DNA from: CAVQAH01 sp963784195
GTDB taxonomy: Bacteria > Acidobacteriota > Vicinamibacteria > Vicinamibacterales > 2-12-FULL-66-21
Assembly: GCA_963784195.1 (NCBI GenBank)
Contig: CAWARA010000020.1
Span: forward strand, 310,001 to 374,000
DNA length: 64,000 nucleotides
Direction: 5' to 3'
The notes beneath the pieces are model-generated. The model was given only the letters and a program-made list of their open reading frames with translations. It was not told where the DNA came from and did not search any database. Below are positions 53,543-64,000 of the stretch, one piece after another (position 1 is the first letter of the stretch; every line of letters begins with the position of its first letter). Position numbers and translations under genes: made by a program.

Positions 53543-55693
53543 GTGCCCAAGAACATTCTTCGAGTCTGGCCCGGCGCGCCGTACCCGCTTGGTGCCACGT
53601 GGGACGGCGTCGGCGTCAACTTCGCGATTTTCTCGGAACACGCCACCCGCGTCGAGCTGTGCCTGTTCGATTCCCTCGATGCTGAGGTCGAGTCGCTGAC
53701 CATTCCGCTGCCCGAACAGACCGACATGGTCTGGCACGGATACCTGCCCGATGTGCATCCCGGCCAGCTCTACGGCTATCGCGTGCATGGAAGTTACGCG
53801 CCGCAACAGGGGCATCGCTTCAACCCGAACAAGCTCGTCATGGACCCCTACGCCAAGGTTGTCGGACGGGCGACGCGCTGGCACGACTCGCTGTTCGGAT
53901 TCCAGATCGGGTCCGGTGACGACACGACCTTCGACGACCGCGATACGGCGCCGTACGCGCCTCTGGCGGCGGTGGTCGACAGCGCTTTCACGTGGGGCGA
54001 CGATCGGCGTCCGCGCACGCCATGGCACGAGACATTGATCTACGAGTTGCACGTGAAGGGGTTCACTCAGTTGCACCCGCTGGTGCCCGAGTCGCTGCGC
54101 GGAACCTACCTGGGGCTGGCATCGGAGCCGGCGGTCAAGCATCTCGTCAGCCTTGGTGTCACCGCCGTCGAATTGATGCCCGTGCACCATCACACCGACG
54201 AGTGGCATCTCGCGCAGAAGGGCCTGAGCAACTACTGGGGCTACAACACGCTGTCCTACTTCGCGCCGGATATCCGATTCGCAACCCCCTCGACGCCCGT
54301 CGAAGCCGTTCGCGAATTCAAGATGATGGTGCGGGCGCTGCACGCCGCCGGTCTCGAAGTGATCCTGGACGTCGTCTACAACCATACGGCGGAAGGCAAT
54401 CACTTCGGCCCGACACTCTCGCTCCGCGGCGTGGACAACAGCTCGTACTATCGCGTGCTGCCGAACAATCCGCGCTACTACCAGGACTTCACGGGCTGCG
54501 GGAACACGCTGAACATGCGAAGCCCGCGCGTGCTGCAGCTCATCATGGACAGCTTGCGCTACTGGGTCCTGGAGATGCACGTCGATGGGTTTCGCTTCGA
54601 CCTGGCCAGCGCACTGGCTCGTGAGTTGCATGCTGTAGACAAGCTCGGTGCGTTCTTCGACATCATTCATCAGGATCCCGTGTTGTCGCAGGTGAAGCTG
54701 ATCGCTGAGCCGTGGGACCTCGGTGAAGGCGGCTATCAGGTCGGCAACTTCCCCACCAAGTGGACGGAGTGGAATGGCAAGTACCGCGATGCCGTCCGCC
54801 GGTTCTGGCGGGGCGACCGCGGCACGGTGTCCGAGCTCGCGACGCGTCTCTCCGGCAGCAGTGATCTGTACGAACAGAGTGGCCGGAGGCCTTACGCGAG
54901 CATCAATTTCATTACGGCGCACGACGGCTTCACGATGGCGGATCTCGTGAGCTTTCGCGACAAGCACAACGAGGCGAACGGCGAGGGGAATCAGGATGGC
55001 GAGAATCACAATCTGAGCTGGAATTGTGGCATCGAGGGGCCAACCGACGATCCGCGGGTGATCGAACTGCGCGAGCGGCAGCGGCGAAATCTGTTCGCCA
55101 CGCTGATGTTCTCGATTGGCGTTCCGATGATCAGCGGCGGCGACGAGGTCGGCCGCACGCAAGAGGGAAACAACAACGCGTACAGCCAGGACAACGAGAT
55201 CAGCTGGACGCATTGGGATCTGACGCCGGCGCAGAAGAATTTCCTGGAGTTCACGCGTCGCGTCATTCGCATCTGGAAGGAGCAGCCAGTCTTGCGAAGA
55301 CGGAAGTTCTTCCAGGGGCGGAGGATTCGCGGTGCGGAAGTGCTCGACATCGCGTGGCTCGAACCGTCGGGCCGGGAGATGAAGGACGACACCTGGAACT
55401 CTCCGGGAGTCCGGTGCCTCGGCGTACGGCTCAACGGCGACGCGATCGACGAGCTCGACGAACGCGGCGAACGGGTCGTCGGCGATACGCTCCTGCTCCT
55501 GCTCAACGGCGATCCCGAACCTGTGTCGTTCGTGCTGCCGGCGACCTCGCCGCTCGAGCGGTGGCAAACACTGATGGACACGGCAGATCCCACACAATCG
55601 CCCCGCCGCATGCGCGCGGGCGATCGCTATCAGCTGCGTGGCCAATCGATGGCCGCGCTGAAGCTGCACGTGCGGCGCGAGTGGGACATCTAG
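53543..55693 (+). CDS. glgX: Glycogen debranching enzyme GlgX
   Basis: 716 aa from GTG at 53543 (VPKNILRVWPGAPYPLGATW). N-terminal CBM48, then a GH13 catalytic domain: LDVVYNHTAEGNHFGP, VDGFRFDLASALAR (nucleophile Asp), LIAEPWDLGEGGYQVGNFP (acid Glu) and ITAHDGFTMADLVSF. YNHTAEGN and the GGYQVGNFP segment separate GlgX/isoamylase from branching enzyme. It removes short branches, giving linear maltodextrins that TreY and TreZ can use. Met at 53510 is an alternative start. Confidence 0.92.
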   Translation: MPKNILRVWPGAPYPLGATWDGVGVNFAIFSEHATRVELCLFDSLDAEVESLTIPLPEQTDMVWHGYLPDVHPGQLYGYRVHGSYAPQQGHRFNPNKLVMDPYAKVVGRATRWHDSLFGFQIGSGDDTTFDDRDTAPYAPLAAVVDSAFTWGDDRRPRTPWHETLIYELHVKGFTQLHPLVPESLRGTYLGLASEPAVKHLVSLGVTAVELMPVHHHTDEWHLAQKGLSNYWGYNTLSYFAPDIRFATPSTPVEAVREFKMMVRALHAAGLEVILDVVYNHTAEGNHFGPTLSLRGVDNSSYYRVLPNNPRYYQDFTGCGNTLNMRSPRVLQLIMDSLRYWVLEMHVDGFRFDLASALARELHAVDKLGAFFDIIHQDPVLSQVKLIAEPWDLGEGGYQVGNFPTKWTEWNGKYRDAVRRFWRGDRGTVSELATRLSGSSDLYEQSGRRPYASINFITAHDGFTMADLVSFRDKHNEANGEGNQDGENHNLSWNCGIEGPTDDPRVIELRERQRRNLFATLMFSIGVPMISGGDEVGRTQEGNNNAYSQDNEISWTHWDLTPAQKNFLEFTRRVIRIWKEQPVLRRRKFFQGRRIRGAEVLDIAWLEPSGREMKDDTWNSPGVRCLGVRLNGDAIDELDERGERVVGDTLLLLLNGDPEPVSFVLPATSPLERWQTLMDTADPTQSPRRMRAGDRYQLRGQSMAALKLHVRREWDI

Positions 55694-55697
55694 GTGT

Positions 55698-55725
55698 AAT
55701 GGGCGATGGGCGATGGGCAATGGGG
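55698..55725. repeat. GATGGGC heptads before glgE
   Basis: AATGGGC GATGGGC GATGGGC AATGGGG, four consecutive 7-bp units ending 5 bases before the glgE start. It supplies several in-frame or near-frame ATGs, which makes the start ambiguous. Confidence 0.7.
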
Positions 55726-55730
55726 CAGCA

Positions 55731-57773
55731 ATGGGCAAAGAGCTTGAGCCTTTGAGACGCGTCGCCATCGAACGGGTGACACCCGAAGTCGATTGCGGGC
55801 GCTTTCCGATCAAGCGAACGATCGGCGAGCGCGTAATCGTCAGCGCGGACATTCACGCTGATGGACACGATCAGCTTGCCGCTGCCCTGCTCTTCAGGAA
55901 GGCTGGCGCGTCGCGCTGGCGTGAAGTGCCGATGGTGCTGGTCGACAACGACCGCTGGGAGGCGCACTTCACGGTCGAGGAACTCGGGCGCTACGAGTAC
56001 TGCGTCGACGGATGGATCGATCGGTTTGGCACCTGGCGTCACGAGCTCGAGAAGAAGTTCGCGGCCGGCCAGGCGATCGGCAACGAGCTGATCGAAGGGG
56101 CCGCGCTCGTTCGCGACGCGGCGCGGCGCGCCGACGATCCGATGCCTGACGGCGAGGCGGTTGCGGCATCGCTGCCGGACGCGACGGAACCGGAAACGCT
56201 CGAAGCGCTGGCGGCGGCGCTCGAAGATGCGCGTACTGACGAAGCCGAGCGCGTGTCAGTCGCGCTGTCGGACGAGCTCGCGGACCTGATGGCGCGCTAT
56301 CCCGAGCGGGATCGCGCGACTCGCTATGACCGGGTCCTCGAGGTGATGGTCGAGCGTGTGCGCGCCAGATGTGGCGCGTGGTACGAGATGTTCCCGCGGT
56401 CGGCAGGAACGGATCCGTCGCGGAGTGCGACGTTCGAGGAGGCCTCAGCACGCGTGCGGTATGTCGCCGATCTGGGTTTCGACGTGCTCTATTTGCCGCC
56501 GATTCATCCCATCGGCCGCAGCTTTCGCAAGGGACCGAACAATACGCTGAACGCCGGACCGACTGACCCCGGCAGCCCGTGGGCGATCGGCAACGAACGC
56601 GGCGGGCATACGGCCATCGAACCGGGGCTCGGAACGCTCGACGATTTCGATCGCTTCGTGGCTACGGCACGCACGCTCGGACTCGAAATCGCCCTCGATC
56701 TCGCCTATCAGGTGTCGCCCGACCATCCGTACGTCGCCGACCATCCCGAATGGTTCCGGCGCCGCCCGGACGGCTCGATCAAATACGCCGAGAATCCTCC
56801 AAAGAAGTATCAGGACATATACCCGTTCAACTTCGAATCAGACGACTGGCAGGCGCTGTGGACCGAGTTGAAGCGGATCGTGGAGTTCTGGATCGGACAC
56901 GGCGTGACGATCTTCCGTGTCGACAATCCCCACACGAAGCCCTATGCGTTCTGGCAATGGGCGCTCGCCGACCTGAAGGCTCAGCACCCTGAAACGATCT
57001 TCCTGTCCGAAGCGTTTACCCGTCCGAAGGTGATGAAGTTCCTCGCCAAGAGCGGGTTTTCGCAGTCGTACACCTACTTCACCTGGCGAAACACCAAGCC
57101 CGAGCTGACCGAGTACTTTACCGAGCTCACACAGACCGACGTACGCGAGTACCTCCGGCCCAATCTGTTTGCCAATACACCGGACATCCTTCACGCATAC
57201 CTGCAGCGTGGCGGACGTCCCGCCTTCGAGGTCCGGTTCATGCTGGCCGCAACGCTCGGCGCCAACTACGGCATCTATAGCGGATTCGAGCTGGCGGAAA
57301 ACGTCCCGCTGCGAGATGGCAGCGAGGAGTACTACGATTCCGAGAAATATCAGATCCGCGTCCGCGACTTCGATCAGCCGGGCACGCTGGCCGAGCTGAT
57401 CGCACGCGTCAACGAGATTCGCCGCGAGCATCCGGCGCTGCAGCGTGACTGGGGCCTGCGCTTCCACGACACGGACAATCCCCACATCATCTGTTACAGC
57501 AAGCGATCCGAGGACGGGTCTGACCTGGTCGTCATGGTCGTGAATCTCGACGCCGGTGGCATGCAGCACGGGTTCGTGACGCTGCCGGTGACCGCCTGGG
57601 GCCTGACGCCGGGCGCCTCCTTCGAGGTCGTGGACCTCCTCTCGAGCGAACGGTACCTCTGGCGTGGCGAGTCGAACTACGTACGCCTCGATCCGCCGGG
57701 CCGCATGGCGCACATTCTCCATGTCCAGCTGCCGCGGCCGCTGCCGGAAGAACCCCCCTTCGCGCCTGGATAG
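55731..57773 (+). CDS. glgE: Maltose-1-phosphate alpha-1,4-glucan maltosyltransferase GlgE
   Basis: 680 aa from ATG at 55731 (55713 possible). Extends alpha-1,4-glucan with maltosyl units from maltose-1-phosphate, the product of the maltokinase encoded next. GH13 family features: GADPS-like SAGTDPSRSATFEEAS, YLPPIHPIGRSFRKGPNN, TIFRVDNPHTKPYAFWQW (nucleophile Asp) and TIFLSEAFTRPKVM (acid Glu). The N-terminal ~200 residues form the S-domain/N-domain of GlgE. Confidence 0.94.
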   Translation: MGKELEPLRRVAIERVTPEVDCGRFPIKRTIGERVIVSADIHADGHDQLAAALLFRKAGASRWREVPMVLVDNDRWEAHFTVEELGRYEYCVDGWIDRFGTWRHELEKKFAAGQAIGNELIEGAALVRDAARRADDPMPDGEAVAASLPDATEPETLEALAAALEDARTDEAERVSVALSDELADLMARYPERDRATRYDRVLEVMVERVRARCGAWYEMFPRSAGTDPSRSATFEEASARVRYVADLGFDVLYLPPIHPIGRSFRKGPNNTLNAGPTDPGSPWAIGNERGGHTAIEPGLGTLDDFDRFVATARTLGLEIALDLAYQVSPDHPYVADHPEWFRRRPDGSIKYAENPPKKYQDIYPFNFESDDWQALWTELKRIVEFWIGHGVTIFRVDNPHTKPYAFWQWALADLKAQHPETIFLSEAFTRPKVMKFLAKSGFSQSYTYFTWRNTKPELTEYFTELTQTDVREYLRPNLFANTPDILHAYLQRGGRPAFEVRFMLAATLGANYGIYSGFELAENVPLRDGSEEYYDSEKYQIRVRDFDQPGTLAELIARVNEIRREHPALQRDWGLRFHDTDNPHIICYSKRSEDGSDLVVMVVNLDAGGMQHGFVTLPVTAWGLTPGASFEVVDLLSSERYLWRGESNYVRLDPPGRMAHILHVQLPRPLPEEPPFAPG

Positions 57774-57817
57774 ATGGCGCTTCGGCGGGGCAAGCCCGGT
57801 GTTCAATGAGCGAACGA

Positions 57818-57859
57818 CGAGCTACGAGCCACGGACTACGGACCACGAACTACGGCATG
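57818..57859. repeat. Heptad array before treS
   Basis: Six contiguous 7-bp units in exact register: ACGAGCT ACGAGCC ACGGACT ACGGACC ACGAACT ACGGCAT. It fills the gap between glgE and the treS-mak start at 57881. Confidence 0.9.
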
Positions 57860-57880
57860 GAAGCAGTGACGGCTTGACTC

Positions 57881-61213
<3,333 letters not shown>

Positions 61214-61234
61214 GTCGCGCGACGCGGCGTTTCA

Positions 61235-61262
61235 ACGAAGCACGAACTACGGACAACGGACT
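61235..61262. repeat. Heptad array abutting the treZ start
   Basis: ACGAAGC ACGAACT ACGGACA ACGGACT, four exact 7-bp units; the last base is the first base of the TTG start of treZ. Confidence 0.85.
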
Positions 61263-63142
61263 TGACGCTCTTATCTCAATTCGGCGGGTTCTGCGTGCCG
61301 GGTGGCGCGCGTTTCCGCGTCCTGGCGCCGGGCGCAGCCAAGCTCACGATCGTGTTGCACGCTGGCCCAGGATCGGCCGCGCGGTCGGGCGAGATGGTGG
61401 CAGCAGACGATGGCGTGTGGGAACTCGAGGTGCACGGCGTTCATGCCGGGCAGCACTACAGCTACCGCATCGATGACGGCGCGGCGCTACCGGATCCGGC
61501 GTCGCGATTCCAGCCACTCGGAGTTCATGGGCCGTCCGAGCTCATCGATCCCGCAGACTACGAGTGGACTGACGGTTCATGGAAAGGCGTCCCATCGGAG
61601 CGGCTGGTCGTATACGAGCTTCATACGGGCACGTTCTCGGAAAGCGGGACATTTGCGGGCATTCGGGACAAGCTGCCCTACCTCCGCGATCTCGGCATCA
61701 CGGCCATCGAGATCATGCCGGTCGCCGACTTCGCCGGCTCGCGGAACTGGGGATACGACGGCGTCGCGCTCTACGCCCCATCGCGCGCGTATGGCCGGCC
61801 CGAGGATCTCCGCGCGCTGGTCGACTGCGCGCACGGGCTCGGCCTGGCCGTGATCCTCGACGTCGTCTACAACCACCTCGGTCCCGAGGGGGCGTACCTG
61901 CCAACATTCATTCCCCAGTACCTGCTGCCGCAACGTGCGACGCCATGGGGTGCCGCCGTCAATCTCAACGGTCCGGGAAGCGCGGGAGTGCGGCGCTTCA
62001 TCATCGACAACGCCGTCCATTGGATTCGCGAGTATCACCTGGACGGGCTGCGGCTGGACGCGACGCATGCGCTGCTCGACGAAGGGACCGTTCCCTTTCT
62101 GCGTGAGTTCTCGCAGACGGTCCGCGGCGCTGCGTCGCGGGCGATCGTCCTGCACGCGGAAGACCACCGGAACCTGAACGAGATCGTTCGAGACGACACC
62201 GATCGGGCATGGGCGTTCGATGGTGTGTGGGCCGACGACTTTCACCACACCATCCGCACCATGGTTGCGGGTGACAGGCACGGCTACTACGCGGACTTCA
62301 ACGGCACGGTCGGCGAGCTGGTGACAACGCTGCAGCAGGGCTGGCTGTTTTCGGGTGAGCCATCGAAGCACTTGCAGAAGAACCGCGGATCGGACCCGGC
62401 TGCTATACCCATGTCGCGGTTCGTCGTGTGCCTCCAGAATCACGATCAGATCGGGAACAGGCCCTTAGGCGACCGGCTGCATCATCAGGTCGATCAAGCC
62501 ACGTGGCGCGCGATAAGTGTCCTTCTGATGATGGTGCCGATGACGCCATTGCTGTTCATGGGCCAGGAATGGTCCGCGAGCACACCTTTCCAGTTCTTCA
62601 CCGATCTGGAACCCGGCCTTGGCCGTCTGGTCACGGACGGCAGGCGTCACGAGTTTCGAGACTTCCCGGACTTCACAGCGCCAGATGCGCGGACGCGCAT
62701 CCCCGATCCACAAGCGGCCGCCACGTTCGAGGCGAGCCGGCTGCGATGGGACGAGCGCGATCGGGACGAACATGCGCAGGTACTCGCGCTGTACCGCGCT
62801 CTTCTCGCGCTTCGCGCGCAGGAACCGGCCCTTCACGCGAGCGGCGCCCTGTTCCAGCAGGCCGAGGCGCTGGACGATGACACAATCGTCATACGTCGAA
62901 GCGGCAACGATACACGCTTTCATGTCGTGGTCCGCCTGCGCGGCGCCGGAGAAGTCGACATGCCGTGTGACGGATTCGCGATCGATCCCGGCCGGGATGT
63001 CGTGTTCACGACCGAGCAGGCCGCGTTCGCGAGCGATTCTCGTCCGATAGAAGTGTCGGCGGTTTCAGGAGCCTGTCGAATCGGTTTCGGGAGACCTGGC
63101 GCAATCGTCCTGAAAACGGCGATAACGGGCGGAGGCTGCTGA
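61262..63142 (+). CDS. treZ: Malto-oligosyltrehalose trehalohydrolase TreZ
   Basis: 626 aa from TTG at 61262. Releases trehalose from maltooligosyl trehalose made by TreY. GH13 motifs: LDVVYNHLGPEGAYLP, LDGLRLDATHALLDEG (nucleophile), IVLHAEDHRNLNE (acid) and VCLQNHDQIGNRPLGDR. The N-terminal beta domain has GGFCVPGGARFRVLAPGAAK. The stop overlaps the treY start (TGATG), indicating coupled synthesis of the two enzymes. Confidence 0.94.
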   Translation: MTLLSQFGGFCVPGGARFRVLAPGAAKLTIVLHAGPGSAARSGEMVAADDGVWELEVHGVHAGQHYSYRIDDGAALPDPASRFQPLGVHGPSELIDPADYEWTDGSWKGVPSERLVVYELHTGTFSESGTFAGIRDKLPYLRDLGITAIEIMPVADFAGSRNWGYDGVALYAPSRAYGRPEDLRALVDCAHGLGLAVILDVVYNHLGPEGAYLPTFIPQYLLPQRATPWGAAVNLNGPGSAGVRRFIIDNAVHWIREYHLDGLRLDATHALLDEGTVPFLREFSQTVRGAASRAIVLHAEDHRNLNEIVRDDTDRAWAFDGVWADDFHHTIRTMVAGDRHGYYADFNGTVGELVTTLQQGWLFSGEPSKHLQKNRGSDPAAIPMSRFVVCLQNHDQIGNRPLGDRLHHQVDQATWRAISVLLMMVPMTPLLFMGQEWSASTPFQFFTDLEPGLGRLVTDGRRHEFRDFPDFTAPDARTRIPDPQAAATFEASRLRWDERDRDEHAQVLALYRALLALRAQEPALHASGALFQQAEALDDDTIVIRRSGNDTRFHVVVRLRGAGEVDMPCDGFAIDPGRDVVFTTEQAAFASDSRPIEVSAVSGACRIGFGRPGAIVLKTAITGGGC

Positions 63143-64000
63143 TGCGCGATCAGCTCCCGCGCTACGTTCCCCCCAGTACCTACCGGATCCAGGTTCACCG
63201 TGACTTCCCGTTCAGTGCTGCGGAGGAGATCGCGGGCTATCTGTCCGCACTCGGCGTGGGCGCATGCTACACGTCGCCCTATTTCACTGCGGAGCCTGGA
63301 AGCACGCACGGCTACGACGTCTTGAACCACAACGAGATCAATCCCGAGAACGGGGGGTCGGCCGCGCACGCCAGGTTCGTGGCGCGGCTCGAAGAGCTGG
63401 GACTCGGCCACATCGTGGACTTCGTCCCGAACCACATGGGGATCGGGGTTGGGGTCAACGCGTGGTGGCGGGAGGTGCTGGAGAACGGCCCCAGCGCACC
63501 GTCCGCGCGGTTCTTTGACATCGACTGGACGCCAGTCAAGGCAGAGCTGCACGCCAAACTGCTGTTGCCAATCCTCGGCGATCAGTACGGGAAAGTACTG
63601 GAAAGCGGCGATCTCCAGCTGGCATTCCGCGATGGCGTGCTGGTGCTCCACTACTTCGAGCACGAGCTTCCGGTCAATCCGCGACAGGCGCCCCGCGTTT
63701 ATCGTCGGGCCATCGAGCCGCTGACCCGCGAGCTGGGTACCGACAACCCGCAGCTTCACGAGTTTCTCAGCATCATCTCGTCGCTCGAGAACATGCCGGC
63801 GTATACGGCGCAGGATGCCACCCAGATCGCCACGCGGCAGCGCGAGAAAGAGGTCGCGCGTGCGAGGTTGACGCGCCTTGTCGGCGAGTCGCCGATCATC
63901 CGGGAGCGCATCGAATCGATCGTGCGCGAGGTGAACGGACGACCGGGCCATCCGGAGACGTTCGACGCGCTGCACGAACTGCTCGAGGCGCAGGTCTACC
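63142..64000 (+). CDS. treY: Malto-oligosyltrehalose synthase TreY, cut by window edge
   Basis: The first 286 codons of a protein that is usually over 700 residues. PPSTYRIQVHRDFPFSAAEE, YTSPYFTAEPGSTHGYDVLN and HIVDFVPNHMGIGVGVNAWW are TreY signatures. It rearranges the reducing end of maltodextrins to an alpha,alpha-1,1 linkage, after which TreZ cuts off trehalose. Starts at ATG 63142 in overlap with treZ. Confidence 0.94.
   Translation, partial: MRDQLPRYVPPSTYRIQVHRDFPFSAAEEIAGYLSALGVGACYTSPYFTAEPGSTHGYDVLNHNEINPENGGSAAHARFVARLEELGLGHIVDFVPNHMGIGVGVNAWWREVLENGPSAPSARFFDIDWTPVKAELHAKLLLPILGDQYGKVLESGDLQLAFRDGVLVLHYFEHELPVNPRQAPRVYRRAIEPLTRELGTDNPQLHEFLSIISSLENMPAYTAQDATQIATRQREKEVARARLTRLVGESPIIRERIESIVREVNGRPGHPETFDALHELLEAQVY

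Noticed and set aside
53501..55852. 783-codon minus-strand open frame opposite glgX
   Set aside because: It is the shadow of a GC-rich coding region; its composition is Arg/His/Ala-rich and no motifs are seen.

Overview
The window is high-G+C chromosomal DNA from a bacterium with a small-intergenic, operon-rich layout. Gene content suggests a free-living Acidobacteriota, possibly Vicinamibacteria-like: Gld-type ABC cluster with a DUF4340 gene, Pal, a mini microcompartment locus, a GlgE/TreS-Mak/TreZ/TreY cluster and many dispersed intergenic palindromes. The taxonomic call is inference; there is no rRNA. The only RNA gene seen is one tRNA with a CAU anticodon.

Layout. 1-7155: pyrimidine synthesis as two divergent units, pyrR-pyrB-pyrC on the minus strand behind a PyrR-binding leader, and pyrK-pyrD-pyrF on the plus strand, with a membrane phosphodiesterase gene between them. 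7252-11048: Pal lipoprotein, a methyltransferase, a GT-C type membrane protein. 11045-13019: larE coupled to a LysW-like carrier gene, and a REC-PilZ regulator. 13194-15746: a CPC-type metal-exporting ATPase with its ArsR-family repressor and operator. 15959-22181: Gld-like ABC exporter, DUF4340, DacB/PBP4. 22188-23142: a GxxExxY gene bracketed by inverted tandem repeats. 23187-26584: HEAT protein, AlaX, QueC, QueE. 26643-31826: VWFA-like secreted protein, an ArsC/Spx-like gene with an in-frame TGA at the redox Cys, DUF72, cyclophilin, endonuclease III, D-2-hydroxyacid dehydrogenase. 31896-34352: compact bacterial microcompartment (BMC) locus. 34345-39953: YHS/TPR proteins, hydrolase, pdxJ, glmM, cdaR, cdaA. 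39960-46244: amidase, folP, ftsH, tilS, tRNA. 46146-53455: deoxyhypusine-synthase-like protein, queA, AI-2E permease, M14 peptidase, DUF4112. 53543-64000: glgX, glgE, treS-mak fusion, treZ, treY (cut by the window edge).

How genes work together. The pyr genes cover most of UMP synthesis and the leader RNA can couple them to UMP level. cdaA-cdaR-glmM is the classical c-di-AMP/peptidoglycan-precursor group. The sugar cluster holds both the trehalose to maltose-1-phosphate to glucan route and the glucan to trehalose route. The BMC genes encode three pentamer proteins, one hexamer protein, and two likely cargos with encapsulation-peptide-like helices.

Two global observations. First, many spacers are arrays of 7-bp units (ACGRRCN or ACGTGCG), often inverted, plus several palindrome families, some of which run into coding sequence. 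Second, at least eleven genes show single-base frameshifts, several in homopolymers, with conserved protein on both sides. This looks more like base-level sequence error than mass gene decay, and it affects how apparent fusions such as QueC-AlaX should be read.
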